55,216 bases of DNA from Glomus cerebriforme (taxonomy: Eukaryota > Glomeromycota > Glomeromycetes > Glomerales > Glomeraceae), in NCBI GenBank assembly GCA_003550305.1, contig QKYT01000637.1, positions 5,082 to 60,297 of the forward strand, read 5' to 3'. Made by a program: the position numbers and the translations under genes. Numbering within the stretch: position 1 is the stretch's first letter; each line of letters opens with the position of its first letter. Of this stretch, positions 33,537 through 44,743 are shown in pieces. The notes under the pieces are model-generated. The model made no database searches. It had not been told where the DNA came from and saw only the letters and a program-made list of their open reading frames with translations.

Positions 33537-34060
33537 TATATGGTATGGTTTTGAGGTTTTCTATATAAAACACTATGTATGGAATGTATGGTTTTTATAA
33601 TATAGTTATTGTATGAAAAACCGCTATGTATGGAATGTATGGGTTTTATAATAGTTATTTAATTCTACTGATTTATTATGTTGGTATAATAGGAACTAGT
33701 ATTTTTTTTTTTTATTTTCAATTAAGCAAATTAAGCAAATTAAGTTATCATTTTATTGCATGATTTTTAATGTCCTACCGAATAATTATCGTAAAATTTA
33801 AATCAATGGATCTTTGATATTTAAAATTCCATTTTAAATTGTAAAATAAAAAATTACAAGTTCAGTATAATTTACAAAATTTATAATTTATATAATTTAT
33901 TTTTCTTTACATGTGAATATAAAAATAAAATTATTAATATTCAGATCATATATTGGTCAATCATACATATATGGATTTCCATACATGGATGGAAATAGAT
34001 ATATTTAAAGAAAACCATACATTCCATACATAGAAACCATACCATAGTAACCATACATAC
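33537..34060. mobile_element. MITE-like element, GTATGGTATGG family
   Basis: Left end TATATGGTATGGTT (33537-33550) followed by two copies of CTATGTATGGAATGTATGG (33573-33591, 33624-33642). The right end has the inverse CCATACATTCCATACATAG (34015-34033) and AACCATACCATA (34035-34046). About 520 bp, non-coding, AT-rich core. Confidence 0.55.
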
Positions 34061-34999
34061 CTGTGTATAGTACTGTTTTATTAAAGAATATTAGATTAGA
34101 TTATAAGGTGATATCCTAAAATTTTGTCCAAAACATCCGGAAAATGTACCGAAATGTGGACATTTTTTTAATGATCGGCAGATAATGTTAGAAGAATCTG
34201 GACATTATCAGGACAAATTTTGGAAGACCTTTTTTATCAATATTATAAAGTACAGTATGTTTGTGCACTTGCAGTAATTTCGCCAGACTTTTTTTTTTTT
34301 AATTTTTTGATGGAGGGCTCATGCCTATATTAAATTTATAATTTTTCTGATAAAAATTATTTGTTTTAAGGGAAGTTAAAATTTGTAATTTTAAAAATTA
34401 TATTATATAAGAATATTCTCAAATGACATTTTTTATCGAATGATTTAACTCAATAGACTGATGAATATAATTTTACTTAAAATTTTACTTTATAATACTG
34501 TATATACTGTATAACAGATATTATTATTTTTTTTTAAAAAAAAACAAAGATATTAAAGTAATAAAAGTCAAAATAATTTAATAAGAAAGATTGATTATTT
34601 AACGAAAATGAATATTTGCAAATATTTATATAAAAAATAAAATGAAACTTTTCTTTATTTTAAAATAAAAATAAAAATAAAACTATAGCATGTGGAATTT
34701 TTCGTCCTTTGAATTTTGTATATGTAACAATTAACATTACGAAAACCGAAATACAACTAAATTAAATATTAAAAAACAGAGTACTATGTGAAAGGTTTTG
34801 TGGCATAGTTCTTCTTTGTTTATATCTTGTAATTTCATCTAATATCTTTTCTATTGGCTTAAAATTTTTTTTTGATAGCTTTTACTGAAATTCCTTTTAT
34901 TTTGTTGATCTATTTGCATTAATATACAGTATAATACATTAAACATTAACAAAAAAAAATTTATTTAACTCCATCCTCTGTTGTATTAATAAGCCGATT
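34061..34999. other. Intergenic, nothing recognised
   Basis: AT-rich, with short TACTGTATA-type palindromes (about 34494-34512). No gene. Confidence 0.4.
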
Positions 35000-35720
35000 A
35001 TACATTTCCTTATAAATTGAATCGTCACCTTCAACCACAAAATTTTTCATTATTTGAGGATTATTATTTTATTGTCCAAAATTAATTTGTAGCAATGAAA
35101 TATCAAATAAAGAATTTTGGTGATAATGAAAAACCTGATCAAAAAAAATTCAACACCGATTGCACCTTTTTGCTGTACAAGATGTTTACAAATAAAAAAT
35201 CGATTTGTAAGAAAGGCTGACAATGTGTAATATTTGTTAAATATCCAAATGGTTGCTCTGTTGAGTTTTTCCATTCTTAAATGCTTTGTGCCATTCTGGC
35301 TTTTCCCTTCCTACCAAAACATTTATTTGTTCAAACTTTCTTTGTTAATATGGATTCATCTGCTCCATAATAATGAAAACTACCAAATCTAAATGAGGAC
35401 GAAAGAATTTATATAAAAATCACGCTTCAAAACTTCCAATGTGCCTTCACAAACATGTTTGTTTTGAAAATTGAAAGCTTATCATAACATGATCCTGCTC
35501 GAAATCACAGATACCAGTAATCAGAACTATACCATTCATTCCATAGATATGTTCAAAGCCATAGTAGAGAATTCTGTTTACAAAAGGTATATATTTCTTC
35601 TACTGCTCTTGTTCAAATAGAATTTAGGAAATAAATTGTCTATCTATTATTGGAATTAATGGAATTGGTGTAAATGTTTATTCATTAATTCCCATACTTT
35701 TGGGCGTAATTTTTTTTTGG
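35000..35720 (-). mobile_element. Decayed MULE transposase C-terminal part with SWIM-like finger
   Basis: Minus-strand pieces in order: a segment reading TNMFVKAHWKVLKRDFY (about 35462-35410), resembling the MULE motif with 'TN..ES.H..LK', then PHLDLVVFIIMEQMNP, W-K-F-K pieces, and AFLTNRFFICKHLVQQKG (about 35220-35165), which matches the SWIM finger pattern (CxC...CxH) with its first cysteines lost. Frameshifts and stops throughout. The 74-aa frame at 35050-35274 is a piece of this relic. Confidence 0.55.
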
Positions 35721-35769
35721 ATAAAGTTTATTTTTTCTTTAGTTGATCAATAAAATGAAATGATATTAG

Positions 35770-36120
35770 TAATGTTCATTTCATTATAAACTTTATTTTT
35801 CATTTTTTTCTTTGTATAGAAATGTTCTAACCAAATGTTTCTCTTTTTTTTGTAGGTTTGCTCCTGGACTTGGAAAACTGAAATGTAAGTTTTGTAACAT
35901 TTATTTCATTATGAAACTTCATTTTTTCATTTTTTTTGTTAGAAACGTTCTAACTGAATGTTTCTCTTTTTTTTTTGTAGATTCAGTTTATTCCTTGAAA
36001 TTTGGGTTTTTGGAATCAGAAATATAAGTTTCACAACTTTACCTACAAAACTTAGTTTATTTGTTCTTAAATATTAATTAACATTTCTCTTTACAGTTGA
36101 TTATGATACTAGTATTTTAG
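35770..36120 (+). repeat. Exon-like tandem repeat, about 125-bp period
   Basis: Two good copies and one poor copy of a unit: ATTTCATTAT(A/G)AA-CTT, poly-T, GAAA(T/C)GTTCTAAC, ATGTTTCTCTTTTTT-GTAG, then a 29-45 nt segment and GTAAGTTTT (decayed to ATAAGTTT in copy 2). Acceptor-like AGs at 35855 and 35980 are 125 bp apart. It looks like duplicated intron-exon-intron units of a lost gene. The 71-aa frame at 35812-36027 crosses these and is not convincing. Confidence 0.5.
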
Positions 36121-36779
36121 ATGATTATTAAAACTATCACCAGCTATCACTTATCACAATTGCAGTCATTTTGCTGGCAATTTACTAGTTGCAGTATTTT
36201 ATTAGGGTTTGAACAGAGAAAAGTTTTTTTTCCTTCCTTTCAAATTATTTGTTTCCTACCTTTATTCTGTATCAATCTATCTATTAATTAATTATATACT
36301 ACTAAACTAATAAAATAAATAAATACATTTATTAAAATATAAACTCTTGATTCTTTGGTTATTTCTTATGAGTAAATGACTACTAGGTAAACTACCAGCA
36401 TATATAATATTCTAATTAAATAACTTTAATTTTTAGGAAACTCTCACAGTTTTGATTTTTATTTCCAAGTTATGGTGAACAGATTATTTATCTACTGAGG
36501 ACTTGGATGACAATGTGATACTGATGGAAAATTTTATTTGATAATATATTTTAATAATAAAATTTTTTTTTTTGTTTAGATAAGAAATTGAACCAAATAT
36601 GTCTTTAATAATATATCTCACAATTATTTCATCCCAATAACTAGCTATTTGATTTTTTTTAATTAACATACTATAATAAAGGAAGATCCAGTGTTATGAT
36701 AAAAAAAAAATTTAACTATGCGTGTGTAACATGATCTTCCAAAACAATTTCCTTTTCCTAAAAAAAACTCCTTTTTTGG
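36121..36779. other. Intergenic, nothing recognised
   Basis: AT-rich with poly-T runs. No coding signal that I trust; the minus-strand 61-aa frame at 36484-36669 has no recognisable features. Confidence 0.35.
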
Positions 36780-37004
36780 GTACGTCTAAAGCGGAGCAGA
36801 ATCACGTGATTTTCGTAAAATTTTTGGCCGGAATTATGGCATTAAGAAATTATGCATGTGACAAATAACAGGTGATAAATAGGATTTCACCTATCGAAAA
36901 AATTTTGTCCCTAGAATACTTGGGAAAAATGGAAAATGAAGGTGTGACGCGGGGTGACAGATATGTTCTATGATCACGTGATTCTGCTTCGCTTTAGACG
37001 TTTC
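36780..37004. mobile_element. 225-bp MULE-like MITE with 10-bp target duplication
   Basis: Termini G-TACGTCTAAAGCGGAGCAG and (reverse complement of the right end) GAAACGTCTAAAGCGAAGCA, both continuing into AGAATCACGTGAT, give an inverted repeat of about 30 bp. The flanks are CCTTTTTTGG on both sides (36770-36779, 37005-37014), a 10-bp duplication in the range typical of Mutator-like elements. A diverged relative of its interior lies at about 37690-37830. Confidence 0.7.
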
Positions 37005-37039
37005 CCTTTTTTGGTAATTTGTATTACCTCAAATATCCT

Positions 37040-37165
37040 GCCATTTTTATATTATATTTATTATTATATTTATTTTTATTAATTTATATTTATATTTATA
37101 TTTATATTTAGACTTATATTTATATTTAGAGATTTAGATTTAGATTTATATTTAGATTTAAAGAG
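37040..37165. repeat. TTTATA/TTTAGA simple repeat
   Basis: Runs of TTATATTTATATTTA grading into TTTAGATTTAGATTTATATT. Low-complexity microsatellite. Confidence 0.85.
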
Positions 37166-37892
37166 AGGCAAAAAATTTTACCTTGTGAACAAGAGTTGTT
37201 TATATAGATTGATTAAAACAATGTATTAATTGTATGATCAATTTTATTAAAATTAAAGAAAATTAGGCTAGTGCTGGCAAAATTTTTGCACCATGCTGCA
37301 CTGAATTGGTAATTTCTTTTTAAATAATTAAAAATTAATTTTTTTATTTTTTGCGAACTGTGCTGTGGAAATTGATTATGCCAAAAGGTATTTTTTTTTC
37401 TATTTTTCTGATTATTTTTAAATTTTATTAATTATTAACTAATTTATTAATTATTTAGTTAATTATTTATTTTAAGGGTAAATCTGGATCTAGCATGGGG
37501 GTGAGACATTTATACATTGCCAGGAATGTTTCTAATTCGGCAATTCTGGCTGAAATTAAGAAAATTTCCTTTTTTAGGAGTCTAGTATAACCTAAATTTT
37601 GATTTTGAAGAAAAACAAAATTGTCTTTTTTGTTTTATGTAATGTTATCTAATATCTAAAAATAGAAATTCTGGCCAGAATTAAAGTTTTTAGCCAAAAT
37701 TAAGGGATGTGATGATAAATATGTGACAAATAGGATTTCACACCTCAAAAAAATTCTGTCCTTAGAATAAATAGTAAAAATGAAAGTCAGAGGGTGTAAC
37801 ACAGGGATGACAAATTGAAGGTGATGAATAATGATGTCGCTCCCCTGTGAGATATACATTTATTCTTATTTTAATTAAGACCTGATGCATAT

Positions 37893-39130
37893 GATCGGCA
37901 GAAAGTTACTATATAAATTCAGAGGAAAAATTTGCAAAAAAAAATTAAATAAGCAAAATTCTGCCAATCAAAAATGTCAAGAATCATATTGTGATACTAA
38001 ATCATGTGATGAAATTTAAAAATGCCAAGAAAAATATTAAAAAAAATATTTTCACATAGTAACTCACAATAAAATGCTAAAATCTGATACCCATCACGTC
38101 CTAAATATTTATTATTTAGTAGAAACTGGTTCACTCATGAAAATTATTCAAATATTNTTNTCAAAGTGATNATTTTTTGGCCAAAAACAAGCGTAACTAA
38201 TGTACAAATAAAAAAAGATCTAAGATGAAAAATCCAACCTGAAATAATCTATCTGTTATCTACAGTATATAAGACCCTCTAAAAAGCCATTACTATCTAT
38301 TATTCTGGTAAATATATAATGTTTTTTTTTTTGTATTTTTGTTACAACACTTTTAAAAAGCTAATAATAACTTATAAACTAGTGCTAAGAGTTTGTATAA
38401 TGCACTCAAATTAAAAATCAAATAAAATATATATACCCAAAACTTTTACCATTTGAAGTTTATTTACTGGTTTTCCTTATGATAATAGAAAAAAATTATG
38501 GTGATATATTAACTAAAAGTAAGAAAAAATATTAAATTTATATAAAACAAGTAGTTTTAAATGTATAAAATGTATAAAAACATAATTTTAAATATTTTTA
38601 TTTGTTAAAATAATGTAGTATACTAGGAAAATGGAAACCATTTAAGTTTGTCACAGTATCAAAATCAAAAATAACAAATTATTTGCATTATGTCATTACA
38701 TGATCTTTTTTTTTAGTATATTTCAGGAGTATTTTTTAGAAAAGTGTTATATACCAGATAATCATGATGTATTTTCAAAAAAAGGAAATAAAATTGATGT
38801 TTATGACAGGAACAAAAATGGGAGATAAAAACATTTTTGTTAAGTCATTATAGTAAATAGTCCTTCACTAATGCTCCAGACAATGACTTGAAATATATAT
38901 ACATTCTTGTCAAATCTGACGTTATCTCAAAGTAAGGTTTTGAATAAATAAATAAATTTCTTGATTTTTTTTATTTTTTTTTATCTTTGGCATTTAAGGT
39001 TTCATCATGTGAAATTTAGTGTCATCGCATGATCATCTGCAGATTTTATAACTCATAAAATTTAGCCAATTTTGGCATTTTTATAATAACTCTGCCTGAA
39101 TTTATATAGTAATTTTCTGCTTTTCTTAGG
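37893..39130. mobile_element. Possible 1.2-kb foldback element
   Basis: The left arm GATCGGCAGAAAGTTACTAT plus ATAAATTCAGAG (37893-37924) is the reverse complement of the right arm (39090-39125, containing GAATTTATATAGTAATTTTCTGC), with further weak inverted similarity inward (to about 38035 and from about 38985). The interior is AT-rich without coding potential. No target duplication defined. Confidence 0.4.
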
Positions 39131-39159
39131 CAGATCAGCTCTTAATTAAATTATTTTTT

Positions 39160-39560
39160 TTTGCAGCTTGGTCTCAAAATGGGAATTTGAAATAAACCAT
39201 GCTGTAGGAATTGATAATTTGTGTTATACTAAAAGGTAAATCAGGAGGTTTTCTTTCTATTTTTCCAATAATTATTAAATTTTATTAACTAAATATTTTA
39301 ATTATTTTATTAATTACTATTTATTTTTTTTAATTTGCAATTTAATCTCAAAATACAAATTCAAAGTGAATCATATCACTGCACCAAAAGATAAATTGGG
39401 AGGGTTTCTATTTTTCTAATGATTATTCTTAAACTTTATTAACTTACTAATTAATTATCTTTTATATATTAATAAATTATTTTATTTTTGTTTTCTTTTT
39501 TGCAGCTTGGTCTCAAAATGGAAATTTGAAGTGGACTGTGCTGGATTTTTATTTTTCGAT
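39160..39560 (+). repeat. Exon-like tandem repeat, about 165-175-bp period
   Basis: Three copies start CTTGGTCTCAAAATGG(G)AATTTGAA (39167), TTTAATCTCAAAATACAAATTC (39341, degenerate) and CTTGGTCTCAAAATGGAAATTTG (39506). Copies 1 and 3 are preceded by a poly-T and TTTTGCAG acceptor-like site, and copy 1 ends AAAAG|GTAAATC. A related unit (GAACTGTGCTGTGGAAATTG, then CCAAAAGGTA) lies at about 37348-37390. Confidence 0.55.
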
Positions 39561-39783
39561 CACTAATACTAATTATTTATAAATTTTAATTATTTTATTA
39601 CAATTATTTGATAGTTAGGTTTTTTTAGTTTCACTCCTTGACTTTATTAATGTTAGTAATAATTGATATTNTTTTTCTTCTTTTTTAGGTCTGACAATAC
39701 AGATTTATAATTAAATACTTATAACAATTAAATATATTTAAATTTGCAATAATAAAATTAACATGTATATATATATATATATA

Positions 39784-39793
39784 NNNNNNNNNN
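39784..39793. other. Assembly gap (10 N)
   Basis: Run of ten N immediately after an (AT)n tract (about 39764-39783), probably an unresolved microsatellite and a nominal gap size. Confidence 0.95.
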
Positions 39794-40160
39794 CGCAACA
39801 AAAAATCATAAAAAGAAAATTTTTTATATTAACATATAGCTTTTAAAATTTACTAAATATACCTAGTTTCGGCTGCTCTGCAAGTTTACTTAGAGTGCCA
39901 AAAGCAATTTTAAATATCATTATTGAATTATTTGACAAAAATTTTATTTTCGTCAAATNCATTTTTGGAAATGATCTGCAAAGACGGTAAANACGGTAAA
40001 ATCAATCATTTGTATCTAAAGTCAAAAACGGCATTTTAAACCTTCTTCCAAAGCATAAGTAAACTTGCAGAGCAGNAGAAATCACATCTGTAGTAAAATT
40101 TTAAAAGCTTTATGTCGGAGAAAAAATCTTTTATGTATTTTTTTGAAAAATTGCTGCGCC
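39794..40160. mobile_element. Foldback element with long terminal inverted repeats
   Basis: The left arm (about 39794-39890) and right arm (about 40055-40160) are inverted: CGCAACAAAAAATCATAAAA pairs with the right end ...TTTTTTGAAAAATTGCTGCG, AGCTTTTAAAATTTACTA with TAGTAAAATTTTAAAAGCT, and CTGCTCTGCAAGTTTACTTA with TAAGTAAACTTGCAGAGCAG. About 370 bp with arms of about 100 bp. Confidence 0.6.
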
Positions 40161-41249
40161 ATAAACCTGGCACACAGTCAAGGGGTGCAATCATATCTAG
40201 CATCTAGTGATGACGAAGTCACCATGAATCAGAATCCTTTAGTTATATACTAAATAATTTATTTATCCAATAAAAATCAAAAAATATATAATTTTTTAAA
40301 AAAAAGATCTACAAATTACCTGTTCATCATCCAATTACTGTTTATAAGCATAATAAACATACCATCCAATAAATATGCTTATCATCTGAAAGTAATTGAC
40401 ATTAAATTTATGTTAAATTTTTAATATACATTTTATAATTTTGAGTAGCGATGGTCATCAGACCTTTTGAAAATTTAGTGATGTAGTCTGGTCCTTATCA
40501 GTTCACAGTCCAAGGACTGAACTGTAAACCAGGATTGATCAGCACTATAGAACGGTTTTATAAGAAAATTTTTTAACCAGCTTGGGCTAAATTTATAGTG
40601 CCGGCCCGAATTATAGAATTTGTATAACAGTATGTAATACCAAAGATTTTATTGATTTATTGTGTAACGTTCAAAATCCGATGGCTAAATGTTTATCCGT
40701 AGTCATGTGATCCAGAGTATAATAATAACATCGGAACATCCTACTCCCTATTCGTCGCATCCATATCACGTGGAGGTGGGAAATTTTACTATGCACTTGA
40801 CCGCATATAGGTAAAGGCTAATACAGTATAAAAGAAAATTAAAGCTGAAACACTGTAATATGAACAGTCAGTGGGGGATTTCTGACGATGCCGGTAATTC
40901 TATAATATCACATATTGCAAAAAAAGGAGTGCATAACACTTAGTCTAATTTCCTTTTTAATATTCATTTAGTATTACAAAACAAATTATTTAGCCTGTAA
41001 AGCCCAACAAATATTCTAAAGTTGTCCAGAATGGACACTCATATATTTTTATATTACAATTCCATTACAAGATGTAACAAAGATTTTTTGATTGTTTGAT
41101 CGTCGTAATACGAATAAATGTAATAAGAGTTCGATTTTTCGAACAAAAAATTTAAAATTATTTGTTGGGAAATTTTTCTCTAGGGCTAAAATAATAAATA
41201 TTAAACTATCCTCTTTAATAGAAAGATTTTTCAAATTTTATTGTTGAAA
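40161..41249. other. Intergenic upstream of G with small hairpin repeat
   Basis: About 40446-40548 contains the hairpin CAGTTCACAGTCC-AA-GGACTGAACTG and loosely inverted outer ends (TAGCGATGGTCA / TGATCAGCACTA), possibly a small MITE. CTTAGTCTAATTTCC and TATTCATTTAGTATTACAA (about 40940-40980) resemble the Hsp70 upstream block and may be the G promoter. Confidence 0.4.
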
Positions 41250-43297
41250 ATGAGTCTTAACATTAGTCAAGAAAATAATATACGCGTTGTGGTTGGACTA
41301 GACTTTGGGACGACCTATTCTGGATTTGCATATTGTTTTGTTAATGATAATAAAAATTTATGTTCAAATGATTTGTGGCATGGGGAAGCAGGTCAATTAA
41401 AAACCAATACAGTCCTCCAATATGATAATGAATATAGTAATGTAAAATCTTGGGGGGCACCGGCTCTGGCTAAAAAGCAAACTCGTAGAACAAAAAAAAT
41501 TGCTGTTGAAGATAGTAAACCCGTTGAATTGTTCAAATTACATTTAGGCGATTTATTAGATGAATTCAAACCAAAACTTCCAGTTGATTATAAAAATGCT
41601 ATTTCTGATTATCTTAGAGAAATTGGCAAGGTATGACACTTGTATTTTAGCAATTTGTATTCAAAACAATTGAAAATTTAACCAATAATGCTATTATGTA
41701 TGCATAAAAAAGGTAATTAAAGGAACTATTGCGACACGCTGGCCAAAAATTGATTACTTCGAAAATGTTCTTTTGGTTATTACCGTTCCTGCAGATTTTT
41801 CTGAAAAGTCAAGAGCAATTATGAGAATATGTGCATTTAATGCAGAATTGATCAAAGAAGAATGCTCAACCAATTTACAATTTACTATAGAACGTAAGAA
41901 CAACTTATGCAATAATTACTATTATTTTTTTTAACTTTCTAATTTGAGAAATCTATATTTTCTTTTTTTTCTAAGCCGAAGCTGCTGCTGTATATTGCAT
42001 GGCAAATCTCAAAGAACATAATCTTGCACAGCCAGGAAGTATGTTTAAAATACATTTATGATTCTTTTTTTTTGATTTTTTTTCTGTATATTAATGTGTA
42101 ACTTTATTGGTTAAAATTATATAATTTATACATTAGCTAATTTTATGATAGTTGACTGTGGTGGTGGTACAGTAGATTTAACGACTCGTAAATTAATAAA
42201 CGATGAACAATTGGGCGAGATAACCGAACGAGCCGGTGATTTTTGTGGAAGTACTTTTATCGATGCTGAATTTATTAAATACTTACGAAAAGTACTCGGA
42301 GACAGACCTATGGATTTACTTAGGGAAAAGCATTATGGACAAATGCAATATTTAATACAAAATTTTGGTAAATGTGGTAAAATTCCTTTTACAGGAGATG
42401 ATCCAGACTTTTCATATGAATTGGATATTCAAGAAACAATTCCGATATTAAAACAGTATATTACCAATGATGATGTCAGGGAAACGTTAGAAGAAGATGA
42501 ATGGGTAATCGAAATTGATTTTGAAAACATGAAATCAATATTTGAGCCCGTTGTTCAGAAAATTCTTTGTTTGATAAATTCTCAACTGGATAACAATAAA
42601 GAAAATTGTTCTGCAATGTTCTTAGTTGGAGGTTTTAGTGAATCAAAATATTTACAAAAAAGAATTCATGAAGAATTTAGTCATCGTGTAGACAATATTT
42701 CAGTTCCTATTAACCCTATAGCAGCAATTGCACGTGGAGCTACAATTTATGGATTATCTATAAAATCAAATGATTTAAGAAATGATGATAATAATATGAA
42801 ATGTGTTATTTCCTCAAGAGTTCTTAAATATACTTATGGAATGGAAACGTGGAGAAAATGGGTTAGTTCTTTTACATTTAATAAACTATATACCGAACTT
42901 TTTTAATAAAGAAAAATTCTCTGCATTTATTTAGAAAGAAGGTGACCCAATTGATAGAATAAATGACGGATTCATTACTGAATTTCAAAGTTTGGCTAAT
43001 CGTGGTACTATTATGAATATTAATCAAGAAGTTACAAGGTTTTGTAATCCAATAGATCCTAATCTAACGCGTGGGATTATTAATATATATTACACTCGAG
43101 AGTATGATGGAAAATATTGTGATGATCCTGGTATGAATCTTTTAGGGGGTCTTTGTTTTGATCTTCCTGGTTCAGGCCTTAATAGATCTGTGTTATTTGG
43201 AATGACGTTCGGAAAAATGGAAATTATTGCTACATCAAAGGACAAACAAACTGGTCAAAGTTATAAAACTACTTTTAAGTATAATTTAGATGATTAA
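41250..43297 (+). CDS. Hsp70-like ATPase, gene G
   Basis: Exons 41250-41630, 41713-41893, 41976-42038, 42137-42861 and 42935-43297, giving 570 aa in frame. The start is the ATG at 41250 (MSLNISQENNIRVVVGLDF) in the family context TTGTTGAAAATGAGTC; an in-frame TTG nine bases upstream is not a credible start. It has the family start context but no leader intron, so the short leader is fused directly to the body. Motifs DFGTTYSG, EPEAAAVYC (preceded by FTIEP), DCGGGTVDLTTRK, LVGGFSES, IARGA; ends YNLDD. The last exon is slightly divergent (LANRGTIMNINQEVTRFCNP). Followed on the plus strand by CC2, as A is by CC1. Confidence 0.87.
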
Positions 43298-44627
43298 AAA
43301 TGCATGTTGATTTGATATTTTTCGATCAATAAATTTATTCATCATTCAAGGTGAAATTTGTATTCCTCCTATCATTAATGTAAAAAACGGCATAGAGAAA
43401 TCTTAAGGTTTCAAAATCTTCAACAATAAATTTTTATTTGATTTTATATATAATTTTGATTTGATTAGTTGACAGCATACCTAAAATTTTTCAAATTTTC
43501 GTTATATCGCGATTTAGTACTAGTTTTTGTTTTTCAATAAATATTTGACATCATGAAAACAATTTTCATTTGAAGTTAAATTTTAGTTTTTAGAGAATTT
43601 TGTTATCTGAAAGATTTTCAGATACGATATTATTTGAAATCTGATATGAATTTTAATTTTTAAAATTATATCCTGATTAGTGAAGTGAAATCAACTAAAT
43701 AGGCGGAATCCATGTAAGCTGAATTATTTAGACACATAATAAACATTGGTTAAATTCCTTTTTGATTTATCCACTTTCACACGCACAATTGCTAAAAAAT
43801 TTAAAAATAAACTCTCCGGTCGAGTTTCATCTTTCCTCATCTAGTTTGGAAGAAAAATGGTTATTAGAAATAACCGCTTTATTAAATAAAATTTAGTTAT
43901 ACTTTGAATTTATACCAAAATCTGAAAATTTTTGGAATTATGAAATGTCATTATATCGATGAATTCCTACACACAAAAAAAAAAAAAAAATTTAACATTA
44001 GTAATGATTACTAGCGTTAAAAGAACATTCTGAAGTGTCCAGGAAGGTTTCTATAGAGCTGACATTATTTTTAAAATAAAATTATAAATCTTGTAAATGT
44101 ATTAAAGAACAAGTTTCTTTTTTCATATTCTAAGAATATACATAGATTTTCCCGTGTTGGTTCGGTTTAACAATTTTAACAACTTCTATTTAACTGTCTA
44201 ATCAACTTTCAAAAACAGAATAACTTCTTTATAATTTCAAAAATAACTTTGACTTCATCAAAGCAATAATGTAATCATTAGAATACTATTGAAAGATTTT
44301 CAATCGCATATCTGAAACTTGAAGATTATCTGATTATCCCTTTATACAAGACTCTACAACTACTAATTGACACAGCATCAGTCTAAATGGGAATAGTACA
44401 AAAGAGGGGCAGTTCTTAACTATGAAATATGGTCGATTTACGAAATTTTATGTACTGTATAACTTCTGTATAAGCGATCAACTCTATCTATCACGATGTA
44501 TCGAACAGGGAAAAAAATTACGTCTAATAATATCACCAATATGATCGAGTACTTGGTGGATTAGACAAGAATCATGAATGTAACGGTCATCAAATTAATA
44601 GCTTGTAGAATAATTTATTATTTATAA
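43298..44627. other. Intergenic downstream of G
   Basis: The first about 100 bp are the 3' flank shared with gene A (CCTCCT...AAAAAACGGCAT). The remainder is AT-rich with no recognised gene. Confidence 0.45.
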
Positions 44628-44705
44628 TTTAATTTCATGATAGTTGACTATAACAATACGGTTATTTTCGTGAAAATACTTTTATCAATGCTGAATTTAG
44701 TAAAA
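44628..44705 (+). pseudogene. Small Hsp70 exon fragment
   Basis: TTAATTTCATGATAGTTGAC matches the start of the phosphate-2 exon, followed after a deletion and scrambled bases by ACTTTTATCAATGCTGAATT (the STFIDAEF segment, most like G or H). About 80 bp, clearly non-functional. Confidence 0.7.
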
Positions 44706-44743
44706 AAAACCAATATTATAGTTACTTTAAAAGAAATAGGCAA

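Noticed and set aside
40065..40253. 62-aa plus frame
   Set aside because: Lies mostly in the foldback arm, contains an ambiguous codon, and shows no family features.
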